Source: an uncultured Methylococcaceae bacterium (GTDB lineage: Bacteria > Pseudomonadota > Gammaproteobacteria > Methylococcales > Methylomonadaceae). From it: a DNA stretch of 39,286 bases. Under the pieces are notes generated by a model that was not told where the DNA came from, did not search any database, and saw only the letters and a program-made list of their open reading frames with translations. A program made the position numbers and the translations under genes. Where the stretch lies: the NCBI GenBank assembly GCA_903910205.1, contig CAIVYW010000340.1:1-39286 (forward strand). The letters are read 5' to 3'. How positions within the stretch are numbered: position 1 is the stretch's first letter; each line of letters starts with the position of its first letter. Shown here piece by piece: positions 8,167 to 16,654 of the stretch.

Positions 8167-8184
8167 ACTGCTGCCACCAGCAGT
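8167..8184. repeat. short hairpin between portal and scaffold genes
   Basis: ACTGCTG-ccac-CAGCAGT. Confidence 0.6.
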
Positions 8185-8197
8185 AAAAAGGTGAGAT

Positions 8198-9061
8198 ATG
8201 GTAATTGAAGAGGGTTTTAATGAAGATGTAGAAGTTGAAGATAATAGCAATGAAGATTCCAACGAAGAAATAGTTGACACTGAGCAAGAAGAATCCAGTG
8301 AAGATGAAGAACAAGTTGAGGAACAATTTTCAGTAGCTATTGAAGGTGAACAAGAAGAATCTGAAGAAGAGATTCAGAAAAAAGACCCTAACTGGTTGAG
8401 TAATTTGCGTAAGCGTGATCGTGAAGCGCAACGAAAAATTAAAGAACTTGAAGCTAAATTAACAACTACACAAAAACCTGTTATATCTAAAATAGGCGCT
8501 AAACCTAAATTAGATGATGCTGATGTTGATTACGATACTGAAAAGTACGAAACAAAATTAGCAAATTGGTTTGAGAGTAAGCGTAAGGTGGATGAGGAAG
8601 AAGCTAAGAAAGAAGAGTCTGTTAAAAAACAACAGCTTGCTTGGCAAAATAAATTATCCACCTATAATGAAAATAAAATTAAATTACCAGTTAAAGATTT
8701 TAAAGAAATTGAAGATGAAGTTGGTTCTACTCTTTCTTTAGCTCAACAGAGTGTAATTATAAAGGTAGCTGATAATCCAGCTTTACTTGTTTATGCTCTT
8801 GGAAAGAATAAAAAAGCTTTAGATTCAGTTTCATCAATAAGTGATCTTGTTGAATTTTCTGCTGCTATCTCTAAATTGGAGACTAAATTGAAAACTACTA
8901 CATCAAAAGGACCATCCACATTACCTGAAAAAGTTCCAACTGGTTCTGGAAAGAAACCAATTAGCGCTGACAAAGAGTTAGAACGGCTTAGAGCCGAAGC
9001 TGAAAAATCTGGTGATATGAGTAAAGTTATCGCCTATAAAAATAAATTAAGACAAAAATAA
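8198..9061 (+). CDS. scaffolding protein
   Basis: very acidic N-terminus, helical charged C-terminus, between portal and coat. Confidence 0.75.
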   Translation: MVIEEGFNEDVEVEDNSNEDSNEEIVDTEQEESSEDEEQVEEQFSVAIEGEQEESEEEIQKKDPNWLSNLRKRDREAQRKIKELEAKLTTTQKPVISKIGAKPKLDDADVDYDTEKYETKLANWFESKRKVDEEEAKKEESVKKQQLAWQNKLSTYNENKIKLPVKDFKEIEDEVGSTLSLAQQSVIIKVADNPALLVYALGKNKKALDSVSSISDLVEFSAAISKLETKLKTTTSKGPSTLPEKVPTGSGKKPISADKELERLRAEAEKSGDMSKVIAYKNKLRQK

Positions 9062-9071
9062 GGTGTGAATT

Positions 9072-10340
9072 ATGGCTAATGCTTTTAGTAAGGAAGAACG
9101 AGTAGCTTTTGAAGACATTCTACAGGGTTTTCAGGATCAGATGGTCCTGTCTAAAAACGTAGGTGTTTATAAGCCGGGTGGCACTGAAATGGAACGTGCT
9201 AATAACATTATTTGGCGACCTATGCCTTATATTGCACAATCCTTTACCGGCACTGATATGACTGCCAATTTCAAAGACTTTACTCAGTTGAGTGTTCCCG
9301 CTACTCTTGGTTTCAATAAGTCTGTACCGTGGATTTTGACCGCTACTGAGCTTCGGGATCAGTTGCAGGAAGGTCGTTTAGGTGCTGCTGCTAAACAGAA
9401 ACTCGCTTCTGATATTAATCAGGCTCTTGTATCTGTTGTATCTATGCAAGGTTCTCTTGTTGTTAAGAAAACTACTGCTGCTGGTACTTATGACGATGTT
9501 GCTTTGTGTTCTGCATTGCTTGACGATACTGGTGTTGTAAATTTTGATCGTGTTATAGGTATTTCTACTCGTGATTACAATGGTATGGCTGGTAACTTGG
9601 CAAGCCGTGTTGTTGATAATAGCAAATCATTGACTGCTTACGAGCGTTCGATGATTGGTCAAGTAGCCGGTTTTGACGCCTTCAAAATTGATACTCCTAT
9701 TCGTCTTGCCGCTGCTGGTGGTGTAACTGTTACAATGAATGGTGCTAACCAGTATTACACTCCTAAAGCTACCTCTACTGCTGGTACTGGCGAAACAAAT
9801 AACGTAGATAATCGTTTTCAGACTATTTCCGTTACTGTTACTTCAGGTACAATGAAAGTAGGTGATGCTTTTACAATTGCTGGTGTAAATAATGCGCATA
9901 TGATTACCAAGCAGGATACCGGACAGTTGAAAACTTTCCGTATTAATGCTATTGTTACTGGGGCTGGTGGTACTGGTACGATTCAGATTACACCTCCTAT
10001 CATTTCTGGTCAGGGTGCAACTGATGCTGAAATGGAGTACAAGAACGCTACAGCGACTCCTGCTAGCGGTGCCGCTCTTGTTTGGTTGAATACTGCTGCT
10101 GCTTACTTCAATCCTTTCTGGTATCGTGATTCCATCGAGATTATTCCTGGTGCTTATGCTGTTCCAGAGAATGCAGGTGTTGCTGTTATCAAAGGTTCTA
10201 CCGATCAGGGTATTCAGTTAGTAATGCAGAAATGGTATGACATTAAGACTATGAAGACTTACTTCCGTGTTGATACGTTGTTTGGTGTTGTTAACAAAGC
10301 AACCGATATGAACGGCGTTATTCTTTGGAGTCAGACCTAA
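9072..10340 (+). CDS. P22-type major capsid (coat) protein
   Basis: 422 aa; position after scaffold; beta-rich insertion resembling the coat I-domain; SxxFxxEERVAFEDILQGFQDQMVLSKNV. Confidence 0.9.
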   Translation: MANAFSKEERVAFEDILQGFQDQMVLSKNVGVYKPGGTEMERANNIIWRPMPYIAQSFTGTDMTANFKDFTQLSVPATLGFNKSVPWILTATELRDQLQEGRLGAAAKQKLASDINQALVSVVSMQGSLVVKKTTAAGTYDDVALCSALLDDTGVVNFDRVIGISTRDYNGMAGNLASRVVDNSKSLTAYERSMIGQVAGFDAFKIDTPIRLAAAGGVTVTMNGANQYYTPKATSTAGTGETNNVDNRFQTISVTVTSGTMKVGDAFTIAGVNNAHMITKQDTGQLKTFRINAIVTGAGGTGTIQITPPIISGQGATDAEMEYKNATATPASGAALVWLNTAAAYFNPFWYRDSIEIIPGAYAVPENAGVAVIKGSTDQGIQLVMQKWYDIKTMKTYFRVDTLFGVVNKATDMNGVILWSQT

Positions 10341-10359
10341 TTACATTTCGATGGTAACT

Positions 10360-10396
10360 ATAGTGTGGGCAATGTAAAAGTTGTCCGCACTATTTT
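10360..10396 (+). terminator. rho-independent terminator after coat gene
   Basis: ATAGTGTGGGCAA-tgtaaaag-TTGTCCGCACTAT-TTT; fully paired with two G-U wobbles on the + strand RNA. Confidence 0.8.
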
Positions 10397-10417
10397 AAAA
10401 TTTATGGAGGTTTTAAA

Positions 10418-10654
10418 ATGGCTGAAAATGAAGCTACTGCTAGAGTTATTGGAGAAAACGAATTTCCAAAGATGATGTATAAATATCCTTCGGAAACTCC
10501 TTTTTATTCTGAACTTCAAGATGGTAAGTATGACACTATTATTGTTGACGATGTTGAAGAAGAGACTGATGCAATAACGGAGGGCTGGTTTCTTACTTCA
10601 CCTGAAGCTAAAGAGGCTGGTAAAGTTGAACCTAAAACTAAAGGATGGTCGTAA
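10418..10654 (+). CDS. hypothetical structural-module protein
   Basis: 78 aa; GGAGG ribosome-binding site. Confidence 0.6.
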   Translation: MAENEATARVIGENEFPKMMYKYPSETPFYSELQDGKYDTIIVDDVEEETDAITEGWFLTSPEAKEAGKVEPKTKGWS

Positions 10655-10701
10655 TGGCTAAAAAACCTGCAAAGAAAAAGAAAGGCAAAGGCGGTTGCTA
10701 A
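10654..10701 (+). CDS. 15-aa Lys-rich micro-ORF MAKKPAKKKKGKGGC
   Basis: TAATG overlap with upstream gene; ends 3 nt before the next start. Confidence 0.4.
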   Translation: MAKKPAKKKKGKGGC

Positions 10702-10704
10702 ATC

Positions 10705-11175
10705 ATGGGCTGGACTAAGAGACAATTCGTAGCTGCTGCTTTTGAAGAAATCGGCCTAGCTGATTATGTGTTTGATCTTAGTCCAGACCAAATACAATCC
10801 TGCTTAGTTCGATTAGATGCTATGGTAGGTCGATTAAAAGGCTTATTTATCCATTGGCCTTTTTCTAGTTCTCCTAGTGATACCAATCTTGATACTGATA
10901 CTAGATGCCCTGATTATGCTAATGAGTGTATCTTTTTAAATTTAGCAATTGCAATAGCTCCATCCTACGGTAAGCAAATTTCGCCTGATACTCGTAAAAA
11001 TGCAAGCGATGCTTACGACACTGTAGTATCCTGGTCTGCAAGTCTTCCTCCTACTCGTCAAACTCCTGCTATGCTAAGTGGTTCTGGAAATAAACCTTGG
11101 CGAGGAAGTAGAACTATTAATATCGAACCAACTGTTGAACCTTTAAGCGTAAAAGGTAATGACCTTATTTTTTAG
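10705..11175 (+). CDS. P22 gp4-like tail accessory factor / head completion protein
   Basis: GWTKRQFVAAAFEEIGLADYVFDLSPDQIQSCLVRLDAMVGRL...CPDYANECIFLNLAIAIAPSYGKQISP. Confidence 0.85.
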   Translation: MGWTKRQFVAAAFEEIGLADYVFDLSPDQIQSCLVRLDAMVGRLKGLFIHWPFSSSPSDTNLDTDTRCPDYANECIFLNLAIAIAPSYGKQISPDTRKNASDAYDTVVSWSASLPPTRQTPAMLSGSGNKPWRGSRTINIEPTVEPLSVKGNDLIF

Positions 11176-11183
11176 GAGATAAA

Positions 11184-11639
11184 ATGCCCACAATAGATGA
11201 ATTAGGTGTTGTAACGAGTTTATCTTCTAATGATTTGTTTCCTGTATATTCAAATCAAAATGGGGATACGTTTGCAATATCAGCTTCAAATTTAGCTAAA
11301 TACGTTCAATCAACAATAACTGTCAATGATGGGAAAATAACACAATATGCGTCACCTACTTTAACTGGATTTTCAGTTCAGTTAAATGATGATGTTTATT
11401 CTGTTTTTCTTGTATTAACACCTACTGGTGGTTTTGCTGCTGGTACTTTAGTTTTTCCATCTAAAGCTAAACTTGTTGATAAACAAGAAATTATGGTTAC
11501 TACAACACAAGCGGTAACTACGTTAACTATAACGGCTACTGGAACAAGTCTTATTGGTGCGCCAACAACACTTGCTGCAAATGCTTTTTTTAGAATGCGA
11601 TATGACATTATAAATTCAACTTGGTATAGAGTTGGTTAA
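11184..11639 (+). CDS. putative beta-rich virion-associated protein
   Basis: 151 aa, Thr/Val-rich; GGAG ribosome-binding site. Confidence 0.6.
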   Translation: MPTIDELGVVTSLSSNDLFPVYSNQNGDTFAISASNLAKYVQSTITVNDGKITQYASPTLTGFSVQLNDDVYSVFLVLTPTGGFAAGTLVFPSKAKLVDKQEIMVTTTQAVTTLTITATGTSLIGAPTTLAANAFFRMRYDIINSTWYRVG

Positions 11640-11648
11640 GGAGAAACT

Positions 11649-11948
11649 ATGAAAAGTGTATCACCCTTTAAACCTCATTATGGCACTAATCAGGTAGTTA
11701 GTCCTGCTGTTGCTAGTGCGAGCATAACTCTTGATAAAAATGACACATCTGTTAGAATTATTAATAGTGGTGCTGCTATTGGTTATTTTAGATTAGGACT
11801 ATCGCCTCAAACAGCAACGGCTGCTGATTGTCCGGTTAATATTGGTCAAACAATTGTTGTAGAAAAATCAATGCTAAGTGACACATTAGCTCATATTTCA
11901 GCTACAGGAACTACATTTCAGATAATGACAGGGGAGGGTGGATTATAA
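11649..11948 (+). CDS. putative virion-associated small protein
   Basis: 99 aa in the structural module. Confidence 0.6.
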   Translation: MKSVSPFKPHYGTNQVVSPAVASASITLDKNDTSVRIINSGAAIGYFRLGLSPQTATAADCPVNIGQTIVVEKSMLSDTLAHISATGTTFQIMTGEGGL

Positions 11949-12043
11949 TGAATTCTGTTTACCTTAATGATAGAAGTGCTATTTCTGCAAGCGACTATCT
12001 TGTTATAGAAGCTATTTCTGTAGAAGTTTCTCCTAGCTTCTAA
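11948..12043 (+). CDS. 31-aa micro-ORF MNSVYLNDRSAISASDYLVIEAISVEVSPSF
   Basis: TAATG overlap with upstream gene, compact spacing to the next gene. Confidence 0.4.
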   Translation: MNSVYLNDRSAISASDYLVIEAISVEVSPSF

Positions 12044-12055
12044 CTGAGGATTGTT

Positions 12056-13456
12056 ATGCAAATTTCCATTCTGAACGGTTCTTTCACCGATCAAAACTGT
12101 GATTTTAGGTCTTCGTATCCGATCAATATGATGCCCATTTTCGATAAAAATGGATTGTCTGACTTCTACCTTAGACCTGCTGAAGGTTTGGTTAAAGACG
12201 GCGATGGTCCCGGTGTTGATCGAGGTGGAATCAATTGGAATGGAAATTATTATCGAGTGATGGGAACAAAGTTCTGTTTGATTAGTGATACAGGGGTTAT
12301 TAGCCAACTTTGTGATATAGGTGGTGTTGGTCAAGTTACTTTTGATTATGGATTTGATAGACTTGCTATTGCATCTTCTGGAATATTGTTTTATTGGAAT
12401 GGAACTAACTTAACTCAAGTCACTGATCCTGATTTAGGTTATGTTGTTGATATGTTGTGGGTAGATGGGTATTACATGACAACTGATGGAACTTATTTAG
12501 TTGTCACCGACCTTAATGATCCTTTATCTATAAACCCATTGAAATATGGTAGTTCTGAAGCTGATCCTGATCCAATAAAAGGTTTACTTAAAACAAAGAA
12601 TGAGGTGGTTGCTCTTAATAGATATACTACTGAATTTTTTGATAACGTAGGTGGTTCGTTATTTCCTTTTGCTAGAATTGAAGGCGCACAAATTCAAAGA
12701 GGTTCTATAGGGACATTTAGTTGTGCTATCTTTATGGATGTTGTTGCGTTTTTAGGTAGTGGAAAGAAAGAACCACCTGCAATTTGGTTAGGTATTAACG
12801 GGACTTCTTCTAAGATTTCAACAAATGAAATTGATGGTATTTTAAAAGAGTATACTGAAGCTGAATTAGCTAAAGTTGTAATGGAAACAAAAGTAGATGA
12901 AACTCAAAATTTATTGATGATTCATCTTACTGATAGAACTTTAGTTTATGATGGTGCAGCATCTTTACTTGCTAAAGAGCCTGTTTGGTTTATTTTACGA
13001 TCTTCTCTTGTTGAAAATTCAATTTATAGAGCTAGAAATTTAGTTTGGTGCTATGATAAATGGCAAATAGCTGATCCATCAACAACCTCTTACGGTCATT
13101 TAACAAACTCGTCTTCTCAACATTATGGTAAAACTATAGGTTGGGAGTTTGGTACAGGTATAGGTTACAATAAAGGTAAGGGATGTTTAGTTAATTCTAT
13201 TGAGCTTTTAACATTAACCGGACGAACTTTATTAGGTGATGATCCCACAATATCTACTTGTTATTCAAATGACGGTGTTAATTGGAGTCAAAAAAAGTTT
13301 ATTAAATCAGGAAAGCAAGGTGAAACAAATAAACGTTTAGTTTGGCCTAGACAAGGAAGGTTTAGTAATTGGAGAGTTCAGAAGTTTAAAGGAACAAGTG
13401 ATTCTTTTATGTCTTTTTCAAGATTAGATGCTGAACTAGAGGCTTTGTATGTCTGA
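12056..13456 (+). CDS. P22 gp10-like packaged DNA stabilization protein
   Basis: 466 aa; FRSSYPINMMPIFDKNGLSDFYLRPAEGL...NGNYYRVMGTKFCLIS...; position after gp4-like gene. Confidence 0.88.
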   Translation: MQISILNGSFTDQNCDFRSSYPINMMPIFDKNGLSDFYLRPAEGLVKDGDGPGVDRGGINWNGNYYRVMGTKFCLISDTGVISQLCDIGGVGQVTFDYGFDRLAIASSGILFYWNGTNLTQVTDPDLGYVVDMLWVDGYYMTTDGTYLVVTDLNDPLSINPLKYGSSEADPDPIKGLLKTKNEVVALNRYTTEFFDNVGGSLFPFARIEGAQIQRGSIGTFSCAIFMDVVAFLGSGKKEPPAIWLGINGTSSKISTNEIDGILKEYTEAELAKVVMETKVDETQNLLMIHLTDRTLVYDGAASLLAKEPVWFILRSSLVENSIYRARNLVWCYDKWQIADPSTTSYGHLTNSSSQHYGKTIGWEFGTGIGYNKGKGCLVNSIELLTLTGRTLLGDDPTISTCYSNDGVNWSQKKFIKSGKQGETNKRLVWPRQGRFSNWRVQKFKGTSDSFMSFSRLDAELEALYV

Positions 13457-13673
13457 ACAAATAAAAATAAATAGAGAACAATTAGCTCAATTTATAGCTG
13501 ATCCAAGAACAATAAAAGCCTTTGAGTTATTAGTTAAAGTATCTAACGAACTACAAACAAGTAAGTACCAATCTTCCGATGGTTCTAATGGTATAACAAC
13601 AACAGTAACAACCGCTTCTTTAGTTGGAAAGACTATAACAATAAAAGATGGGTTAATAGTAGGATTCATATGA
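13449..13673 (+). CDS. hypothetical protein
   Basis: 74-aa ORF with overlapping start/stop neighbours. Confidence 0.55.
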   Translation: MSEQIKINREQLAQFIADPRTIKAFELLVKVSNELQTSKYQSSDGSNGITTTVTTASLVGKTITIKDGLIVGFI

Positions 13674-14524
13674 AACTTGTTCCTATTGAGCATAAACAAG
13701 AAGAACTACTTATTCTTGAAAAAGCGATGATGAGTGAAGAACAAGTAGAGTGTCCTTTAATTCATCGTTTTGCCCCTGGATTATATATTAGAGAAGTTCA
13801 TATACCTGCGGGAACACTCGCTTTAGGTAATACTCAAAAATTTGAGCATCTAAACATTTTACTTAAAGGTCGAGTTCAGATTGTTGCAGATAATGGGGAA
13901 CTTTTAGAATTAACCGCTCCTATGACATTTGTGGGTAAACCTGGAAGAAAAGTTGGTTATATTCTTGAAGATGTTATATGGCAGAACATTTATCCCACAA
14001 CGGAAACTGATATTGATAAATTGGAAGATTTTTATATAGAAAAATCGGACTATGCTTACTCAATGCTTGCAAATTCAGTTTCTATTGAATACGACTGTAG
14101 AGAAGAGGATCGTGCTGATTATTTATCTATTTTGAATGATTTTGGATTTGATGAAGCTACAGCAAGAAGTCAGTCTGAAAATGAAGACGATCAAATACCT
14201 ATGAATAGCAACTTCGGAGTTATTATAAGTGATTCTCAAATTGAAGGTAAAGGTGTAATAGCTACTATTCCTTTTGAATCGGGAGCTATAATAGCCCCTG
14301 CTATGATAAATGGTAAAAGAAATCCAATAGGACGTTATACAAATCATTCAAAAAATCCTAATTGTGAGTTTGTTTGGTTAGATGATAAAAATATAGTTAT
14401 TCGTTCTTTAAAAAGAATAAAAGGGTGTGTTGCTGGATATAAAGGCGAAGAATTAACTGTTAATTATAGAACAGTATTAAATAAGGTTTTATTTAATAAA
14501 GAGGTAGAAAAATGTCTTCAATGA
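13670..14524 (+). CDS. cupin-like N-terminus fused to SET domain (putative protein lysine methyltransferase)
   Basis: N-term GLYIREVHIPAGTLALGNTQKFEHLNILLKGRVQI; C-term SQIEGKGVIATIPFESGAII...GRYTNHSKNPNCEF...KGEELTVNYRT (SET NHSxxPN and GEELxxxY motifs). Confidence 0.75.
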   Translation: MKLVPIEHKQEELLILEKAMMSEEQVECPLIHRFAPGLYIREVHIPAGTLALGNTQKFEHLNILLKGRVQIVADNGELLELTAPMTFVGKPGRKVGYILEDVIWQNIYPTTETDIDKLEDFYIEKSDYAYSMLANSVSIEYDCREEDRADYLSILNDFGFDEATARSQSENEDDQIPMNSNFGVIISDSQIEGKGVIATIPFESGAIIAPAMINGKRNPIGRYTNHSKNPNCEFVWLDDKNIVIRSLKRIKGCVAGYKGEELTVNYRTVLNKVLFNKEVEKCLQ

Positions 14525-15294
14525 TAGCTGCTGTAGCTGGTTTAGGTGCTTTTAGCGCAACTGCTGCTTTAGGTACAGCATCAGTAGGGGCTACTTTATA
14601 TGGTGCTAGTCAAACTGCCGGTGCTGCTAGGGACGCAGCAAATATACAAGCTGCGTCTGCTCAAAAAGGAATAGATGCACAAACTGCTGCAAATTCTGAT
14701 TTAAAAGCTTTACTCGCTCCGTACACAAGTGCTGGATATGGATCGTTGCAACATCAGCAAGACCTGCTTGGTTTGAACGGAAATGATGCTCAGTTAGGAG
14801 CTATTAATTCAATTAAACAGAGTTCTCAGTTCGATCAATTAAATAGAACAGGGCAAGATGCTATTCTTCAAAATGCTTCTGCTACAGGTGGTTTGAGAGG
14901 TGGTAATACTCAAGCTGCTTTAGCTCAGTTCAGTCCCGCTTTGCTTAATTCTCTTATCAGCGACCAGTATACAAAACTTGGTGGTATTACTAGCATTGGT
15001 CAAAACGCTGCTGCTGGAACTGGTAATGCTGGTATGCAATCAGCTAACAGTGTTTCAGCCTTACTTGCTCAACAAGGTAGGGCTAATGCTGGTGGTATTT
15101 TAGGTCAGGCTCAAGCTTTTAATGGGGCTATTAATACAGGCGCAAATTTAATTGGAAGATATGGTGGTTCTTCAGGATGGGGTGGATTAGGATCAAACAA
15201 TAATAATTACGGTATCGGCGGTGATGGTAATTATGGTATGAGTCCTGAATTAGTTCAGGGTGATAATACAGGATGGTCAAATTTTTACGAATAA
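14512..15294 (+). CDS. DNA transfer/ejection protein (P22 gp7-like class)
   Basis: Ala/Gly/Gln-rich, GASQTAGAARDAANIQAASAQKGIDAQTAANSDLKALLAPYTSAGYGSL...ASATGGLRGGNTQAALAQF. Confidence 0.75.
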   Translation: MSSMIAAVAGLGAFSATAALGTASVGATLYGASQTAGAARDAANIQAASAQKGIDAQTAANSDLKALLAPYTSAGYGSLQHQQDLLGLNGNDAQLGAINSIKQSSQFDQLNRTGQDAILQNASATGGLRGGNTQAALAQFSPALLNSLISDQYTKLGGITSIGQNAAAGTGNAGMQSANSVSALLAQQGRANAGGILGQAQAFNGAINTGANLIGRYGGSSGWGGLGSNNNNYGIGGDGNYGMSPELVQGDNTGWSNFYE

Positions 15295-15306
15295 AAGGTA
15301 ACTAAA

Positions 15307-16653
15307 ATGGCTGAAGGTACTTTGTTTGGAAATACGTCGATGGACCCTATTAATTACAATATTACTCCTGCTGATCCATTAGGGAGTTATGACAAAGGGT
15401 TTGCTCAATCTAAAGCCTATGAAGATAGACAACGTGCTGATGATGAATTTAATAAACAAAAAGCTTTAGAAGCTCAGTTAACTGAAACATTAGCTAAACC
15501 TTATTTTGAATATAAAGATATTGCTCCTTTAATTGCACAAATGCCTGTAGAAAAGCAACAAGCTGCAAGTAAATCTTGGTCAATGTTAAGTGTTGAACGT
15601 CAACAATCTGCATTACAGCAAGCATCTAAAGTTTGGTCTGCTTTACAATCAGGTGAAAATGATACTGCATTAAAAGTTCTTAATGAACAAAAAGAAGCTG
15701 CTGAAAATTCAGGAGATGCAGCGAGCGCTCATGGTAGTGAGTCTTTAATTGCTCAAATAGAAAATGATCCTAAACAAGCTCTTCTCGGAATGGGTATAAC
15801 ATATGGTCATATTCCAGGTTTTAAAGAAATCATAGATGCTTCGTCAAAACAAGCTGAAAATATTCGTAAAGAGAAAGAAGAACCTTATAATTTCAGAAAA
15901 CTGCAAGCCGATACAACTAAATCTGAAATACAATCTGATAGCGAACAAAATAAAATAGATTCCGAGATAGATCTTAAAAAAGCTAAAGCATTAGCTGCTG
16001 AAAAAGGTAAAGGTTTAGGTTTAACTACTGAACAGTCTAACGCTTTATACGGTCCAGGAGGTGTGGTTGATACAGGCAGATATAATCCTGAAAAATTACA
16101 CAAATGGAACGCTGTTGCTATAGCTGATGCTGAAATATCTAATCCGGGAATGACTGATTTTCTAGCTGTTGCTGGTAAAGCAAAACTTACAACTAATGCT
16201 AAATTTCAACAAACGGTAGCTGATTTAAAAGTAATGCCAACTCTTATAGATAAGGTTGAAGAGGCTGGTAAAAAGTTAGATTTTAGTAATTTAAAGGGAT
16301 TCGGTACAGTTGACGAATGGGCAAAGGCACAAACCAATTCGCCAGAACTTACTCGCTATATGACATTGCGAAATGACATAATAATGACCCTTGGAAAAGC
16401 GTTAAGAGGGACTATGACAGACAAGGCGCAAGCTCTTGAAGAAGAAGCGTTTGGTAAAACATTAGCTGGTCCTGCTTTACATGAATGGGCAAAGGCACAG
16501 AAAGAAGCTGTACAAGCTCGTAATGATGAATATGAAAAGTTTACTGAAGATAAAGGTAAAAATAAAGCTACTCAGGTAAGAGCAACCCCTACTGGTTCTA
16601 CCGCTTATAAACCAGAGGCTAGTCCTTTTTCTAAGTATATAAAGAGCGAGTGA
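15307..16653 (+). CDS. internal virion / ejection protein
   Basis: 448-aa charged helical protein between gp7-like and transglycosylase-containing genes. Confidence 0.65.
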   Translation: MAEGTLFGNTSMDPINYNITPADPLGSYDKGFAQSKAYEDRQRADDEFNKQKALEAQLTETLAKPYFEYKDIAPLIAQMPVEKQQAASKSWSMLSVERQQSALQQASKVWSALQSGENDTALKVLNEQKEAAENSGDAASAHGSESLIAQIENDPKQALLGMGITYGHIPGFKEIIDASSKQAENIRKEKEEPYNFRKLQADTTKSEIQSDSEQNKIDSEIDLKKAKALAAEKGKGLGLTTEQSNALYGPGGVVDTGRYNPEKLHKWNAVAIADAEISNPGMTDFLAVAGKAKLTTNAKFQQTVADLKVMPTLIDKVEEAGKKLDFSNLKGFGTVDEWAKAQTNSPELTRYMTLRNDIIMTLGKALRGTMTDKAQALEEEAFGKTLAGPALHEWAKAQKEAVQARNDEYEKFTEDKGKNKATQVRATPTGSTAYKPEASPFSKYIKSE

Positions 16654-16654
16654 T

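Noticed and set aside
8167-8184. ACTGCTG-ccac-CAGCAGT as a terminator
   Set aside because: No T run on the transcribed strand; recorded only as a hairpin.
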